Shown here piece after piece: positions 51,027-59,730 of a stretch of 64,000 bases of DNA (positions within the stretch are counted from its first letter, which is position 1; the number at the start of each line of letters is the position of its first letter). The DNA comes from Amycolatopsis japonica. Lineage in GTDB: Bacteria > Actinomycetota > Actinomycetes > Mycobacteriales > Pseudonocardiaceae. The DNA lies in assembly GCF_000732925.1 (NCBI RefSeq), contig NZ_CP008953.1:8487001-8551000 (forward strand). Direction: 5' to 3'. The position numbers and the translations under genes are program-made. The notes below the pieces were generated by a model. The model was not told where the DNA came from. It saw only the letters and a list, made by a program, of their open reading frames with translations, and did no database searches.

Positions 51027-51062
51027 TCGGAGGGCCTCAGAGCGATGCTTGAGGCCCTCCGA
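51027..51062. terminator. Terminator of the secreted nuclease gene
   Basis: TCGGAGGGCCTCA at 51027-51039 pairs perfectly with TGAGGCCCTCCGA at 51050-51062 around a 10-nt loop, starting 7 nt past the stop of the leftward nuclease gene (51070). It also closes the right side of the island. Confidence 0.75.
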
Positions 51063-51069
51063 AGAGGAG

Positions 51070-53547
51070 CTACGGCTTCGGCGGGTAAGCCCCGAAGATC
51101 TTCTCCAGGTAGTCGGCCAGGTCCCAGAACGCGTCCTGGACCGGGTTGCCCGCGCTCGGCCGGAAACGCAGCACCTGCGGGTCGTGGTCGCTCGCCTGCT
51201 TCGCGAACTCGGCGTTCAGGTGCACGACGTCGTAGTCGAGACCGCGCGGCGCGTTCGACGCCAGGATGTGGTCGAGCACCTGCGACTGGCCCTCGAAAAC
51301 GTAGCTGTACCGCTCGTTTTCGGGCAGCGACGCGATGAGGTCCTTCAGTGCGCCACCGGCGGTCAGCGTCTTCACGGCGGGCGAGAACGGGTAGTCGTTC
51401 AGGTCGCCGGCGACGACGATGTTCGCGTTCTTGTCCGAAGCGAGCAGCTTGTCGACGAAGCCGCGGAGCAGGGTCGCCTGCTTGGCCCGCTGCACTTCGG
51501 AACTCCGGACCGGCGGCTGGTTGCGGCCGTGCGTCGGCTGGTCGCCGCCCTTGGAGTTGAAGTGGTTCGCGATGACGAACACGGTGCGCCCGTGGAAGAC
51601 GAACTCGCCGACCAGCGGTTTCCGGCTGGCTTCCCACGCCTCGTTCCCGGGCTCGACGCGGCCGGGCGAGACGGTCAGATGGGTCTTGCCGCGCTCCTTC
51701 ACCACGCCGACCGGGGTGGTCGCGTCGCCGCCGGTTCGATCCACAAAGGACACACGCGCCGGGTTGAACAGGAAGCCCACGCGGATGTTCCCGCCGGGCT
51801 GGCCGCCGTCCTTGCCGTTCTCCGGGTCGATCTGACGCCATTCGTAGCGCGGGCCACCGGCGGCGACGATCGCGTCGGTGAACTTCTTCAGCGTCTGGTC
51901 TGCGGCGACGGTGCCGTCGTTCGTCGGCCCGTTGTTGTCCTGGATCTCTTCCAGGTTCAGGATGTCCGGCTTCGCGAGGTTGGTGGCGATGGCCTTCGCC
52001 AGCTCACCGAACTTCTCGTCACTGTCCAAAGCGGACAGATTCTCGACGTTGTAGGTCGCCACGGAGAGCTCACCACTGCGCTGCGCGCGGGTGCTCTCGC
52101 GCTGCAAGCCGTTGTCCTTGGCGGCGCCGAGCTTCGTCGCGAACAGCGTGTAGCCGCCGAAGTTGCTGTACTCGACCGGGCCGGACGTCTCGCCGGTGAG
52201 CATGTCACCGGTGTTGACCTTCGGGAACGGCTGCTGGGCGAACGGGATCAGCGACGCGACCTTGAGCACGCCGGTGTTGAGCCGGTCGTAGTCCAGGTAC
52301 ACCGCGCCACCGCGGACGCTCGGGTTCTGCTTCGGCTTGGTGGTCACGTAAAGCTCGTTGAACGACGACGTCGGGCCGACGACGCGGGCGTCCGAGACGC
52401 TGACGATCTCGCTCTCGTGCGTCTCCCAGAAGTCCAGCGAGTACTTCGCGGGCTCCAGCGGCAACGGCTCGATGCTGCCGCCCGGCGCGGGGGCGACGGT
52501 GTCCGGGACCGTGTCCGGCGTGACGACGGTCGGTGCGGGCAAGGCGTTCCCGTTGGAGCCGACCGTCCACTGTGCACTCGTCAGCTCGGTGAGCGACTGG
52601 TACGGCGAGCTCGCGGGCGCGTCCGGGTAGAACTCGCGGACGGTGCCGGTGGCGGTCACCGCGTCACCGACGGCCACGGCGGGCGTGGTCGAGCCGGTGA
52701 AGACGAACAGCCCCTCGCTGGTGCGCGGGTCGGCGTCGGGCGCGGGGTCGGTGATCCAGAACCCGCGCGCCGAGCCGAAGCTCCGGATCGCGGTGACGAC
52801 GCCGGTGACCCCGGCGACCTTCCGGTCCTTGAGCGGCGAGATCCGCGTGGTGCCCTGGATGTCGTGGATCTTGGCGTCGACCGGCGGCGGACCGGTCTCG
52901 CCCGGCGTCTCACCCTTGCCGTTGGTCGGCGTGGGCGCGCCGGAGGTGAAGTCGGCGGCGTTGTCGTCGGTGTCCGCGAGCGTCGTACCCCTGGCGACGG
53001 ACGCGGTGTTGGACGGCGCGGGCGCCGCGGCACCCTCACGGATGACGGCGGTGGAACCGAAGCCCACCAGATCCTTGATGCGGCTGTCGGCGGCGCAGTC
53101 GGCGGCCGTCTTGCAGGTCAGGGCCATGGTGCCCTGGACGAGCGCGATGGTGCCGGCGGTCGCGGACAGGGCCAGCGAACCGGTGGCGTCCGGCGTCGGC
53201 AGCGCGACCGTGCCGCCCGAGCCCTTCGCCTGCGCGATGAGGTACCGCGCGCCCGGCGCGACGCTGCCGGTCAGCGGCGTGACCTGCCAGCTGTTCCCCG
53301 ACGCGGGCGCGTACTGGACGCTGAAGCCGTCGAGGCTCACGGCGGCCGCGCCGCGGTTCGCGAGTTCGACGAAGTCGTTGGTCAGCGTGGCGCCCGAGTT
53401 GCCGCCACCGCCGTAGACCTCGGCGATCACGGCGTCGGCGCTGGGCGCGGCGAGCGCGGCCGGAGCGGTCATGCCGCTCACGACCAGGCCCGAGGCGACG
53501 GCCACGGTCAGGGCCCGCCTCCGGGCAGCACGTCGGGATGTGGTCAC
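51070..53547 (-). CDS. ExeM/NucH-family extracellular endonuclease
   Basis: 825 aa. Sec signal (~1-34, ending PAALAAP). A lamin-tail domain follows (~36-165, VIAEVYGGGGNSGATLTNDF). A middle OB-like region (~220-470) leads to an endonuclease/exonuclease/phosphatase domain (~495-805) with VATYNVENLSALD, NLEEIQDN, VIANHFNSKGGD, VVAGDLNDYPFSP and the final SDHDP metal/catalytic motifs. It would degrade extracellular DNA or release phosphate from it. Full-length and typical for the family. Confidence 0.93.
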   Translation of the reverse strand: MTTSRRAARRRALTVAVASGLVVSGMTAPAALAAPSADAVIAEVYGGGGNSGATLTNDFVELANRGAAAVSLDGFSVQYAPASGNSWQVTPLTGSVAPGARYLIAQAKGSGGTVALPTPDATGSLALSATAGTIALVQGTMALTCKTAADCAADSRIKDLVGFGSTAVIREGAAAPAPSNTASVARGTTLADTDDNAADFTSGAPTPTNGKGETPGETGPPPVDAKIHDIQGTTRISPLKDRKVAGVTGVVTAIRSFGSARGFWITDPAPDADPRTSEGLFVFTGSTTPAVAVGDAVTATGTVREFYPDAPASSPYQSLTELTSAQWTVGSNGNALPAPTVVTPDTVPDTVAPAPGGSIEPLPLEPAKYSLDFWETHESEIVSVSDARVVGPTSSFNELYVTTKPKQNPSVRGGAVYLDYDRLNTGVLKVASLIPFAQQPFPKVNTGDMLTGETSGPVEYSNFGGYTLFATKLGAAKDNGLQRESTRAQRSGELSVATYNVENLSALDSDEKFGELAKAIATNLAKPDILNLEEIQDNNGPTNDGTVAADQTLKKFTDAIVAAGGPRYEWRQIDPENGKDGGQPGGNIRVGFLFNPARVSFVDRTGGDATTPVGVVKERGKTHLTVSPGRVEPGNEAWEASRKPLVGEFVFHGRTVFVIANHFNSKGGDQPTHGRNQPPVRSSEVQRAKQATLLRGFVDKLLASDKNANIVVAGDLNDYPFSPAVKTLTAGGALKDLIASLPENERYSYVFEGQSQVLDHILASNAPRGLDYDVVHLNAEFAKQASDHDPQVLRFRPSAGNPVQDAFWDLADYLEKIFGAYPPKP

Positions 53548-53705
53548 GCTGAGTCCCCTTTTCGCAAGATCGGTCGAGGCATACTCCCCCGAACAAGTGA
53601 AATGAGGAAGACGTCAAGACAACGATTCGTCACCACTAGCCCGTTCGGATCCTCGCGTGAGAAGATCGAGCTCCGCCGCCTGCCACACTCCAGGAGGCGT
53701 TTTTC

Positions 53706-55037
53706 ATGCGCGGACTGCTTTGCGCGCTCGTCGCGGCCGGTCTCGTGATCCCGGTTCCCGCGGCGACCGCCGCACCACCACCCGGCAAGGTCGCGTTCGA
53801 CGTGATGACCCCGGCGAGCACCGTCGCGTCCCGCACCGACCGGCGGCCGAACGCGGGCGGGCTCTTCGACCCGGTCGCGCGCAAGACCTTCATCTCGTGG
53901 TCCGGCAAGGCCGCGGACACCTACGTCCAGGCCTACGACCACCGGACCGGCGTCTGGACGGCGCCGAAGAAGATCGCCGACGGCGAGTCCGATCCGCACA
54001 ACTACCCGACGATGCTGCTGGCGGGCGACGGGCATCTGCTGATCTTCCGCGGCATGCACAACACGCGGACCGTGATCAGCCGGGCGCCGCGCGCCCATTC
54101 CCTCGACGGCACCTGGACCGACACCGAGGTGCCCGAGGGTGATTCGGCGAGCTACCCGATGCCGGTGAAGACCGTCGACGGCACGCTTTTCCTGTTCTAC
54201 CGTGAGACCACCAACGAACTGGACCCGGCGGCGAACTCCGACTTCCGCCCGATGAAGTACCTCGTCTCCCGCGATCACGGGAAGACGTGGAGGAACTCCG
54301 TGCAGCTGACCGGGAAGCGGTGGGCGTTCGGCTCGCTGGGCCGGGCCGACCACATGGACGAGATCTACGTCGGGCAGCTGCGGTACGTGCCGTCGTCCGG
54401 GCGGATCCACTTCGCCTACACGCTCGCCGGCGGCGGGCCGTCGCAGCACAAACACGACGTCTACCACCGAAACGTCTATCACCTGTCGTTCGACGTGCGG
54501 AGCCTGCACTTCTTCTCCGCGGCAGGCCGCGACCTCGGCACGCAGGTCGACGACGCCGAGCAGGAGCGGTATCTCAAGGTCGTCGAAACGCCGCTCGAAC
54601 TCCCCGGCGGGCTCAAGTCGCCGGACTACATCCTGCAGGTCGGCACCCAGCGCGACGGCAAACCGTTCGTCACCTGGTTCCAGTTCGACGCCGCGGGCTC
54701 GCCGCGCGATTTCGCGGGCGCGTGGAACGGCCGCAACTGGGAAGTGCGCGAAGTCGCAAACGGACTCCGATTGCGTGAGATCGAGCAGCTCAATGGCGGC
54801 ACTTGGCGCGTTTACGGAACACGCGACGGACAACCGGGCATCGAAACGTTCTTGCTCGAGAACGGTCGCGTCTGGACGCCGGAAACCTTGATCACCACGC
54901 CGAAACCGGTCCAGCGCGTCGAAGTGATCACCGGTTTCCGGGACCCCGCCCGCATTCTGGCGACCGGCGCGTCCAGTGCCCGTGACGTCTCCGTGGCCGA
55001 CGGTGACATTTATGTCGCGGGAGCCCCACGGAAATAG
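53706..55037 (+). CDS. Secreted BNR-repeat (sialidase-like propeller) protein
   Basis: 443 aa with a Sec signal (~1-22, ATAAPP). The body resembles the BNR_4 family: repeated beta-propeller blades with Asp-box-like SRDHGKTWRNS near ~180 and RETTNEL/YVGQLRY motifs. Relatives include putative sialidases, rhamnogalacturonan or ulvan lyases and other glycan-active proteins; a catalytic assignment is not safe. It is divergent from the nuclease gene, sharing 158 bp. Confidence 0.8.
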   Translation: MRGLLCALVAAGLVIPVPAATAAPPPGKVAFDVMTPASTVASRTDRRPNAGGLFDPVARKTFISWSGKAADTYVQAYDHRTGVWTAPKKIADGESDPHNYPTMLLAGDGHLLIFRGMHNTRTVISRAPRAHSLDGTWTDTEVPEGDSASYPMPVKTVDGTLFLFYRETTNELDPAANSDFRPMKYLVSRDHGKTWRNSVQLTGKRWAFGSLGRADHMDEIYVGQLRYVPSSGRIHFAYTLAGGGPSQHKHDVYHRNVYHLSFDVRSLHFFSAAGRDLGTQVDDAEQERYLKVVETPLELPGGLKSPDYILQVGTQRDGKPFVTWFQFDAAGSPRDFAGAWNGRNWEVREVANGLRLREIEQLNGGTWRVYGTRDGQPGIETFLLENGRVWTPETLITTPKPVQRVEVITGFRDPARILATGASSARDVSVADGDIYVAGAPRK

Positions 55038-55161
55038 CCCATTGGTGTTCCGCTGCCTTAAATGAACCTCAAGTCCGGGTCCAACCCGGCATTTCCAGAG
55101 CTACCTTGGCGACGTGAGCGAGGACACAAATCCTCCCTCACGTCGCCGGAGGAGGTGTCCG

Positions 55162-55344
55162 ATGAACTGGCTCATCGTCGGTACGGCACTGGTTCTGCTG
55201 CTGACCACCGCCTTGGCCGTCGACCTGCGCGACCGGAAACGCGGCGGACGCCCGGTGGCCCCGTTCGGCGGGGCACGGCTCGACGCCGTCCTGCGCGAGG
55301 CCGACCTGGGCGAACGACTTCTGGACGCTCACCGGGGAGGGTGA
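55162..55344 (+). CDS. Small membrane-anchored hypothetical protein
   Basis: 60 aa from ATG at 55162 with a GGAGGAGG-type shine-dalgarno upstream. An N-terminal hydrophobic helix (NWLIVGTALVLLLTTALAV) is followed by a basic/charged tail (RDRKRGGRPVAPFGGARLDA). A GTG at 55114 could add 16 basic residues. No family recognised. Confidence 0.55.
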   Translation: MNWLIVGTALVLLLTTALAVDLRDRKRGGRPVAPFGGARLDAVLREADLGERLLDAHRGG

Positions 55345-55361
55345 GCCGGGGGAACTGGGGG

Positions 55362-55420
55362 CGCACCGCCGGTGCACGGGAACCGTCGGGGGAGGACGGA
55401 GCCCGTACACCGGCGGTGCG
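55362..55420. terminator. Palindrome between convergent genes
   Basis: CGCACCGCCGGTGCACGGG at 55362-55380 pairs with 55402-55420 over 19 nt with one mismatch around a 21-nt loop. It lies between the small membrane protein (stop 55344) and the convergent NTF2-like gene (stop 55487). Not a member of the TGAAGG family. Confidence 0.65.
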
Positions 55421-55486
55421 TCATTTCCGCCTCGCGGCACACGCGTGCCCTGTGTTCCCAAGGAGGTACAGAAGACACGGTTGGCC

Positions 55487-55915
55487 CTAACCGTCCTTGC
55501 CACTCACGAGTTTCTTCAAGCCGGCGACCGCCGCCTTGCCCACGCCCTTCGCGCTCGCCGCGAGGAACGTCGTCCAGTCGAAGTAGTCGCGCCACAGCAC
55601 GATCCGGCCGTCGCGCACTTCGAACGTGCCGCACACCCAGAACTCGGCTTCCCACGCACCACGCCGCAGGACGTCGGTGCGCTCGGTGAGCACGATCGGG
55701 CCGTCGGCGGCGATGTGGTGGGTGCGCGCCTCGAACCCGCTTCCGTAGCGGGTCATGGCGCGCAACTGCTTCTCCACCGCCGAAAGGCCGCGCGCAGGGG
55801 GAAGCGGGACGTTCTGGTAGACGATGTCGATCGCGACGAAGCCCAGCGCGCGGTCGATGTCGAACTCTTCGAGGGCCTGAAGGAAACCGGTCACCACGGT
55901 CTTCGGATCCGTCAT
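55487..55915 (-). CDS. Limonene-epoxide-hydrolase-like NTF2-fold protein
   Basis: 142 aa from ATG at 55915. NTF2-like/LEH family: VVTGFLQALEEFDIDRALGF, then VLTERTDVL and FEVRDGRIVLWRDYFDW, the Asp-Arg-Asp-type hydrolase triad region. Such proteins hydrate epoxides in secondary metabolism or act as orphan hydrolases. It is flanked by a divergent DUF305 gene, so no pathway context is visible. A much longer frame to 56626 would run through the DUF305 gene and is not used. Confidence 0.85.
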   Translation of the reverse strand: MTDPKTVVTGFLQALEEFDIDRALGFVAIDIVYQNVPLPPARGLSAVEKQLRAMTRYGSGFEARTHHIAADGPIVLTERTDVLRRGAWEAEFWVCGTFEVRDGRIVLWRDYFDWTTFLAASAKGVGKAAVAGLKKLVSGKDG

Positions 55916-56008
55916 GTCAGCCAAGGCTGATCCGGTTTTGAACCGGCGGAAGGTCACAGCCGTATCACAGGGCGGAGGGGCCGGTTTTCCCTGACTACGG
56001 AGGTATCG

Positions 56009-56554
56009 ATGCGACGGCGACTGCCGATGGCCCTGTTCGCGCTGGTCGTCTGGGTACTCGCGGGCTGCTCGACGGCCACGGGCGCCGCCCCGGCGACACC
56101 GGGCGCCAACCAGGCCGACATCACCTTCTCCCAGCAGATGGTGCCGCACCACCAGCAGTCGATCCAGGTCGCGAACCTGGCCTCGGAACGGTCGGCGTCC
56201 GAGTACGTGAAGGCCACCGCGGCCAAGATCGTCAAGGCCGAGTCGGCCGAAGTCCAGACGATGACCGCGTGGCTCCAGTCGTGGAACGCGGCCGTGCTCC
56301 CCGCGGCGGGCCACGCCGGGCACGCGATGCCGGGGATGATCACCGAAGGGCAGGTCGCGTCGCTGCAGAACCTGACCGGCGCCGAATTCGACAAGATGTG
56401 GCTCCCGCTGATGGCCGAGCATCTGCGCAACGGCGTCGCGATGGCCAAGACCGTGCTCTCCTCCGGCGAGCACGCCGAGACGAAAGCGCTGGCACAGGAG
56501 ATCGTCGAGAACCAGACGGCGGCGATCGACGAGATCACGTCGCAGCTTTCCTGA
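56009..56554 (+). CDS. DUF305 lipoprotein
   Basis: 181 aa. Lipoprotein signal with lipobox LAGC (Cys ~20). The DUF305 domain shows ITFSQQMVPHHQQSIQVANL and a second similar motif around the MWLPLMAEHLRNGVAMAKTV helix; these His/Met-rich four-helix proteins are thought to bind metal. The fold is ferritin-like with HH and EH motifs. GGAGG lies just before the ATG. Function unproven. Confidence 0.87.
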   Translation: MRRRLPMALFALVVWVLAGCSTATGAAPATPGANQADITFSQQMVPHHQQSIQVANLASERSASEYVKATAAKIVKAESAEVQTMTAWLQSWNAAVLPAAGHAGHAMPGMITEGQVASLQNLTGAEFDKMWLPLMAEHLRNGVAMAKTVLSSGEHAETKALAQEIVENQTAAIDEITSQLS

Positions 56555-56596
56555 CCCCCTGAAGACACCGGAAGGCCCTCCGGTATTGTTCTCGGC

Positions 56597-56687
56597 GGTG
56601 GCGTGTCCGAGCGGCCGAAGGAGCACGACTCGAAATCGTGTGACGGTTAATACCCGTCCGTGGGTTCAAATCCCACCGCCACCGCCA
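56597..56687 (+). tRNA. tRNA-Ser(CGA)
   Basis: Class II fold: acceptor GGTGGCG pairs with CGCCACC plus discriminator G, the D-arm is GTCCGAGCGGCC, the anticodon arm is ACGACTCGAAATCGT with anticodon CGA, a long variable arm follows, and the T-arm is GGGTTCAAATCCC. CCA is encoded at 56685-56687. It reads UCG serine codons. A terminator follows 13 nt later. Confidence 0.95.
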
Positions 56688-56700
56688 TATGTGCGACGTT

Positions 56701-56736
56701 CAAACCCCGGGTCGGGACCACCTGACCCGGGGTTTG
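56701..56736 (+). terminator. Terminator of tRNA-Ser(CGA)
   Basis: CAAACCCCGGGTC at 56701-56713 pairs perfectly with GACCCGGGGTTTG at 56724-56736, followed by a short T-rich stretch (TTCGTT). Confidence 0.8.
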
Positions 56737-56800
56737 TTCGTTCCCACGGACGTCTGACCGACCAGGAACGCCCTGCGAGAACACCGTTGTGTAGTCCTCG

Positions 56801-57000
56801 TCACAGACCAGCCTGGTTGATTGGTCGCTCCCTGACGAGTCGTTCCCTGAGCTCCTGGGTCAGTCGCTGCATCTGTTGTCTGAGCAGCTCCTCGGGAATG
56901 GCATCTTTCGTAGAACGCCGAAGAGCTTCTGGCGCCGCTGTTCGGCCTCTTGAATCCGCCAGCACACGTCCTCGACCGCTGTTCTCCAGCAGTACGTCAT
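56801..57000 (-). pseudogene. Frameshifted small helical-protein gene of the T7SS-like cassette
   Basis: ATG at 57000 overlaps the lipoprotein stop by 4 nt (ATGA), so it was a coupled gene. From there the frame reads helical sequence (TAVEDVCWRIQEAEQRRQKL, FGVLRK), but then turns to non-typical residues and ends at 56860. A shift by one base at about 56903-56908 (an AAAGA stretch) restores DAIPEELLRQQMQRLTQELR ending at the TGA at 56801. The joined product would be about 66 aa of charged helix. A sequencing error remains possible. Confidence 0.55.
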
Positions 57001-57629
57001 TGCCCGGGTGCACCCGTCGCCCGCGGAGTGCCCCGCATATGCGCCTCCGCCGACAGGTGACACCCCGTCTTCAGCGTCAGCATCGTGCTGGTGCCGGTCG
57101 TCGTGCCGGTCGAGGTCGAAAGCGTCAGATCCGCTCCGAAGTCATCGAGCAGGTGGAACTCTCGGAACGCAGGCTGGTTGACTTCGAAGCCCTTCTTCGT
57201 GAAGCCGTGCTTACCCGCGGCTTCGGTGAGCGCCTGCGTTGTCTTCACCCAGCTGGCTTCAGGAATTGCGTCCGGCAGGCCCCAAGTGGTGTAGGCGGTG
57301 TACACGTCGTGTACGTCGACCGCACGGAAAGCGTTACAGCCGGGCGATACTTCGGCCACCGTGCCTTGCTGCCACGCGGAGAAACCAGTGGCCTCGGTGA
57401 GCTTGGCGCGCAGGTCGGTGAGCGCTTCGTCGTACTTCGCCTGGGCCTGCTTGGCGTCCGGCCGCTTGAGGAGTTCGGTGAACTGCTGCTGGGTCGACAT
57501 GCCGTCCTTGCCGTGGTCGTTGTCGAGGTAGTCCGGGCTGCTGTCGCACGCCGTGCTGGTGAGCAGGACGGCGACCGCCATCCCGGCAATCCAGCTGGTG
57601 GTTCGAGCAGCGTGCTTCATGGGTTTCAC
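56997..57629 (-). CDS. Lipoprotein of the T7SS-like cassette
   Basis: 210 aa. Signal WIAGMAVAVLLTSTAC with lipobox Cys near residue 28, then DSSPDYLDNDHGKDG. The remainder is alpha/beta sequence with a second cysteine pair (SPGCNAF and KTGCHLS). No family firmly recognised; it recalls the LppA-like lipoproteins of actinomycetes. It starts 6 nt after the hydrolase stop, so it is co-translated. One possible role is immunity or outer-surface partner of the hydrolase (inference). Confidence 0.75.
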   Translation of the reverse strand: MKPMKHAARTTSWIAGMAVAVLLTSTACDSSPDYLDNDHGKDGMSTQQQFTELLKRPDAKQAQAKYDEALTDLRAKLTEATGFSAWQQGTVAEVSPGCNAFRAVDVHDVYTAYTTWGLPDAIPEASWVKTTQALTEAAGKHGFTKKGFEVNQPAFREFHLLDDFGADLTLSTSTGTTTGTSTMLTLKTGCHLSAEAHMRGTPRATGAPGQ

Positions 57630-57635
57630 CTGGGC

Positions 57636-59372
57636 TTACCTCGAGATGGTCAGGTCAGGGCGGCCAGCAACGACCGCCGCCATGTTGTACTTGCTGGTGC
57701 TGTCGGTGCCATCCGGCGTGGTCAGGGTGTACTCGCTGTGCCCCGAAGAAGCAGCCAGCGGCCGGCCGTCGAGCAGCGATGCCGCTCCGTGGGTCGACAG
57801 CTGCTTCATGCCCTCCATGCTGCCGGGGTCTTCGCCGAACCGCCCATGGGTGATGTTGCCGACGTCGGCCACGGGATCGCCATCCGCCTCGAGTGTGTAG
57901 GCGCGGCCCTCCGGAACGTGCAGTCTGTCGATCGAACGGCCTCCGATGCCGTCTCCGTACGGTTGGTCAGAGATGCCGGGCGAGCCGAAGAACACGGCGT
58001 CGTCAACGCCGGTGTCACTTTGCAGCGCGATGCCGGTAGTCAGCGAGCCGTAGGAGTGCCCGAGCGCCGTGAGGTGTGGGTCATCCGGCCGGGACATGTT
58101 GATCCCTTGGTCGAAGCGGGCTAGCTTCTCGGCCCCATCCTGCGCCGCGCCGCCGCCGATGACGTCGACGTAGTCACCCAGCTTGTCGGTCGCGGGCGGC
58201 TCGTAGCCGAGCCAGGTCACCGTCGCGACCGACTTGCCGCTGAGGTCACCCACCATGCGATTGGCGCTCTCGCGCACGCTCTGCATGTCATTCACGTAGC
58301 CGTCGAGGTTCGTCTCGACCGAGGAGTTCATTCCCGGTGTGAAGACAGCTACGTGCTTCGCCGTGTCGACGTCCCCGTTGGCCACCGCGGCCTTCACCTT
58401 GTCGCCAGTGACATCGAGCGACATGAGCTGCCGGTTCGGCAGCGGCTTGCCGTCCGGGCCCACCATGATGCCTTCGACCTTGTTCAGGGCAGCGAGTCGT
58501 TCGTCGAGCTTGGCGAGCTGTTCCTGGTACCTGTGCACGCTCGGCACATCCCGGCTCGGATCCGCCGGGGCGTGGCGCATGAGCTCGGTGCGCTCGTCGA
58601 GCAGCTTCTGCTTCTCGTCCCCCAGGAGCGCGATGTTCGCCTTACTCCTGGCCCACGCCGCCACGCCATCTCGGTTGCCCACCAACCCCGGGTGATCCTT
58701 GATCAGGCGCTCTTGCTGCTGCTTTGAGAGGGAGTCCCACCAGGCGGCGTTGGCCGCCGGGCCCGCGTCGACGGCAGGCGGAGCGGGGATCGACAAGGAG
58801 CCGAGGGCTTCGCCGGCGTTTCCGGCCGCGGCCAGGCTGGTGCCTTCGCCGCTGGCGTCGATGGTGTGTCCGTTGATCGCCGGGTCGAGTACGGCGCAGA
58901 AGTCGTTGTCGACGTCTTCGGCGGAGAGCAGCGTCTGCTTCACGCGCTCGCCCAGCTCCGAAGCCACGACCTTGCGTTCGCGCTCGACGTCCTCACGCTG
59001 CTCTTCCGGGATGTCCGGCGGCAAACCGTGGTCGGTGATCGCGCCGTCGTCCCCGATTGAGAAGTTATGCGCCTTGGCCAGGCCCTCGGCTTCCTTGAGG
59101 CCGGCCAGCACGCCAGCGGCCGCATCCGCTGCATCACCACTGGCTCGGCGGATGGCCGCGATCTCGGCCGCCCACTCCTTGCCCTCTTCGATGAGGCGCT
59201 TCGATGCACCGGCCGCCGCGGTGGCCGCGGTGCCTGACCAACCGCTCGGCATCGCGGCGTTCTCAAAGTCTTCGGCGCAGGCCAGCAGCTGCAGATACTT
59301 GCCGTTGAGCGCGGCCGACATGTCAGAAAGGGCGCTCGGGTTCCAGCGTCGAAGATCTCCCCACGACACCAT
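57636..59372 (-). CDS. DUF1023 alpha/beta hydrolase with N-terminal WXG-like domain (T7SS effector type)
   Basis: 578 aa. ATG at 59372 shares one base with the stop of the upstream WXG-like gene. The N-terminal ~100 residues form a helical ESX-like domain (MVSWGDLRRWNPSALSDMSA; SGWSGTAATAA has a W-x-G turn). A long coiled coil follows to ~330, then a DUF1023 alpha/beta-hydrolase domain with nucleophile elbow LGHSYGS (Ser) and a later VADVGNITHGRFGED His/Asp region. The layout matches actinobacterial type VII secretion substrates with a hydrolase payload. The target could be a lipid or other ester. Confidence 0.87.
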   Translation of the reverse strand: MVSWGDLRRWNPSALSDMSAALNGKYLQLLACAEDFENAAMPSGWSGTAATAAAGASKRLIEEGKEWAAEIAAIRRASGDAADAAAGVLAGLKEAEGLAKAHNFSIGDDGAITDHGLPPDIPEEQREDVERERKVVASELGERVKQTLLSAEDVDNDFCAVLDPAINGHTIDASGEGTSLAAAGNAGEALGSLSIPAPPAVDAGPAANAAWWDSLSKQQQERLIKDHPGLVGNRDGVAAWARSKANIALLGDEKQKLLDERTELMRHAPADPSRDVPSVHRYQEQLAKLDERLAALNKVEGIMVGPDGKPLPNRQLMSLDVTGDKVKAAVANGDVDTAKHVAVFTPGMNSSVETNLDGYVNDMQSVRESANRMVGDLSGKSVATVTWLGYEPPATDKLGDYVDVIGGGAAQDGAEKLARFDQGINMSRPDDPHLTALGHSYGSLTTGIALQSDTGVDDAVFFGSPGISDQPYGDGIGGRSIDRLHVPEGRAYTLEADGDPVADVGNITHGRFGEDPGSMEGMKQLSTHGAASLLDGRPLAASSGHSEYTLTTPDGTDSTSKYNMAAVVAGRPDLTISR

Positions 59373-59689
59373 CAGCCGGCCTTCGGCCCGCCGTGAGAGA
59401 CCGTGACGTGCAGATCTTGTTGGGCGGCCGCTTCGTTGGCGCGGTAGTTCGCCGCAGCCTTGCCGAGGTCGCCGGAGTACGCCGCCCAGGCTCCGGCCCA
59501 CCGCTGGCCTTTGCCCGACCAGGCAGACTTCAACGCAGCCAGCTTGCCTGCCGAACGAGTACCGGGAAGGCCGGCATCACCCGCCGGAACCACGCCGGCG
59601 GTATCGAGCCCGCGGGCGTCATCGACCAATCGCCCGGCGGCCTTACTCGCTTCGTCGATCTCTCCGAGTACAGCTTCATAGCCAGCCAT
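59372..59689 (-). CDS. WXG100-like partner protein
   Basis: 105 aa from ATG at 59689 (shine-dalgarno GGGAGG nine bases upstream, favoured over GTG at 59698). A helical hairpin with WSGKGQRWAGAWAAYSGDLG supplying the W-x-G turn in the middle. It lies directly before the hydrolase whose N-terminus has the complementary helical domain; such pairs form heterodimers exported by T7SS. No T7SS core genes (EccB/D/E, mycosin) are in this window. Confidence 0.82.
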   Translation of the reverse strand: MAGYEAVLGEIDEASKAAGRLVDDARGLDTAGVVPAGDAGLPGTRSAGKLAALKSAWSGKGQRWAGAWAAYSGDLGKAAANYRANEAAAQQDLHVTVSHGGPKAG

Positions 59690-59730
59690 CTGCCACACCC
59701 TCCCAAGGTGACGCGTGTGCTGTCCCCGTG

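Noticed and set aside
55487-56626. A 379-codon leftward gene covering the NTF2-like gene and the DUF305 region
   Set aside because: The upstream part lies opposite a well-supported DUF305 lipoprotein gene and has shadow-like composition. The ATG at 55915 starts the recognisable domain.
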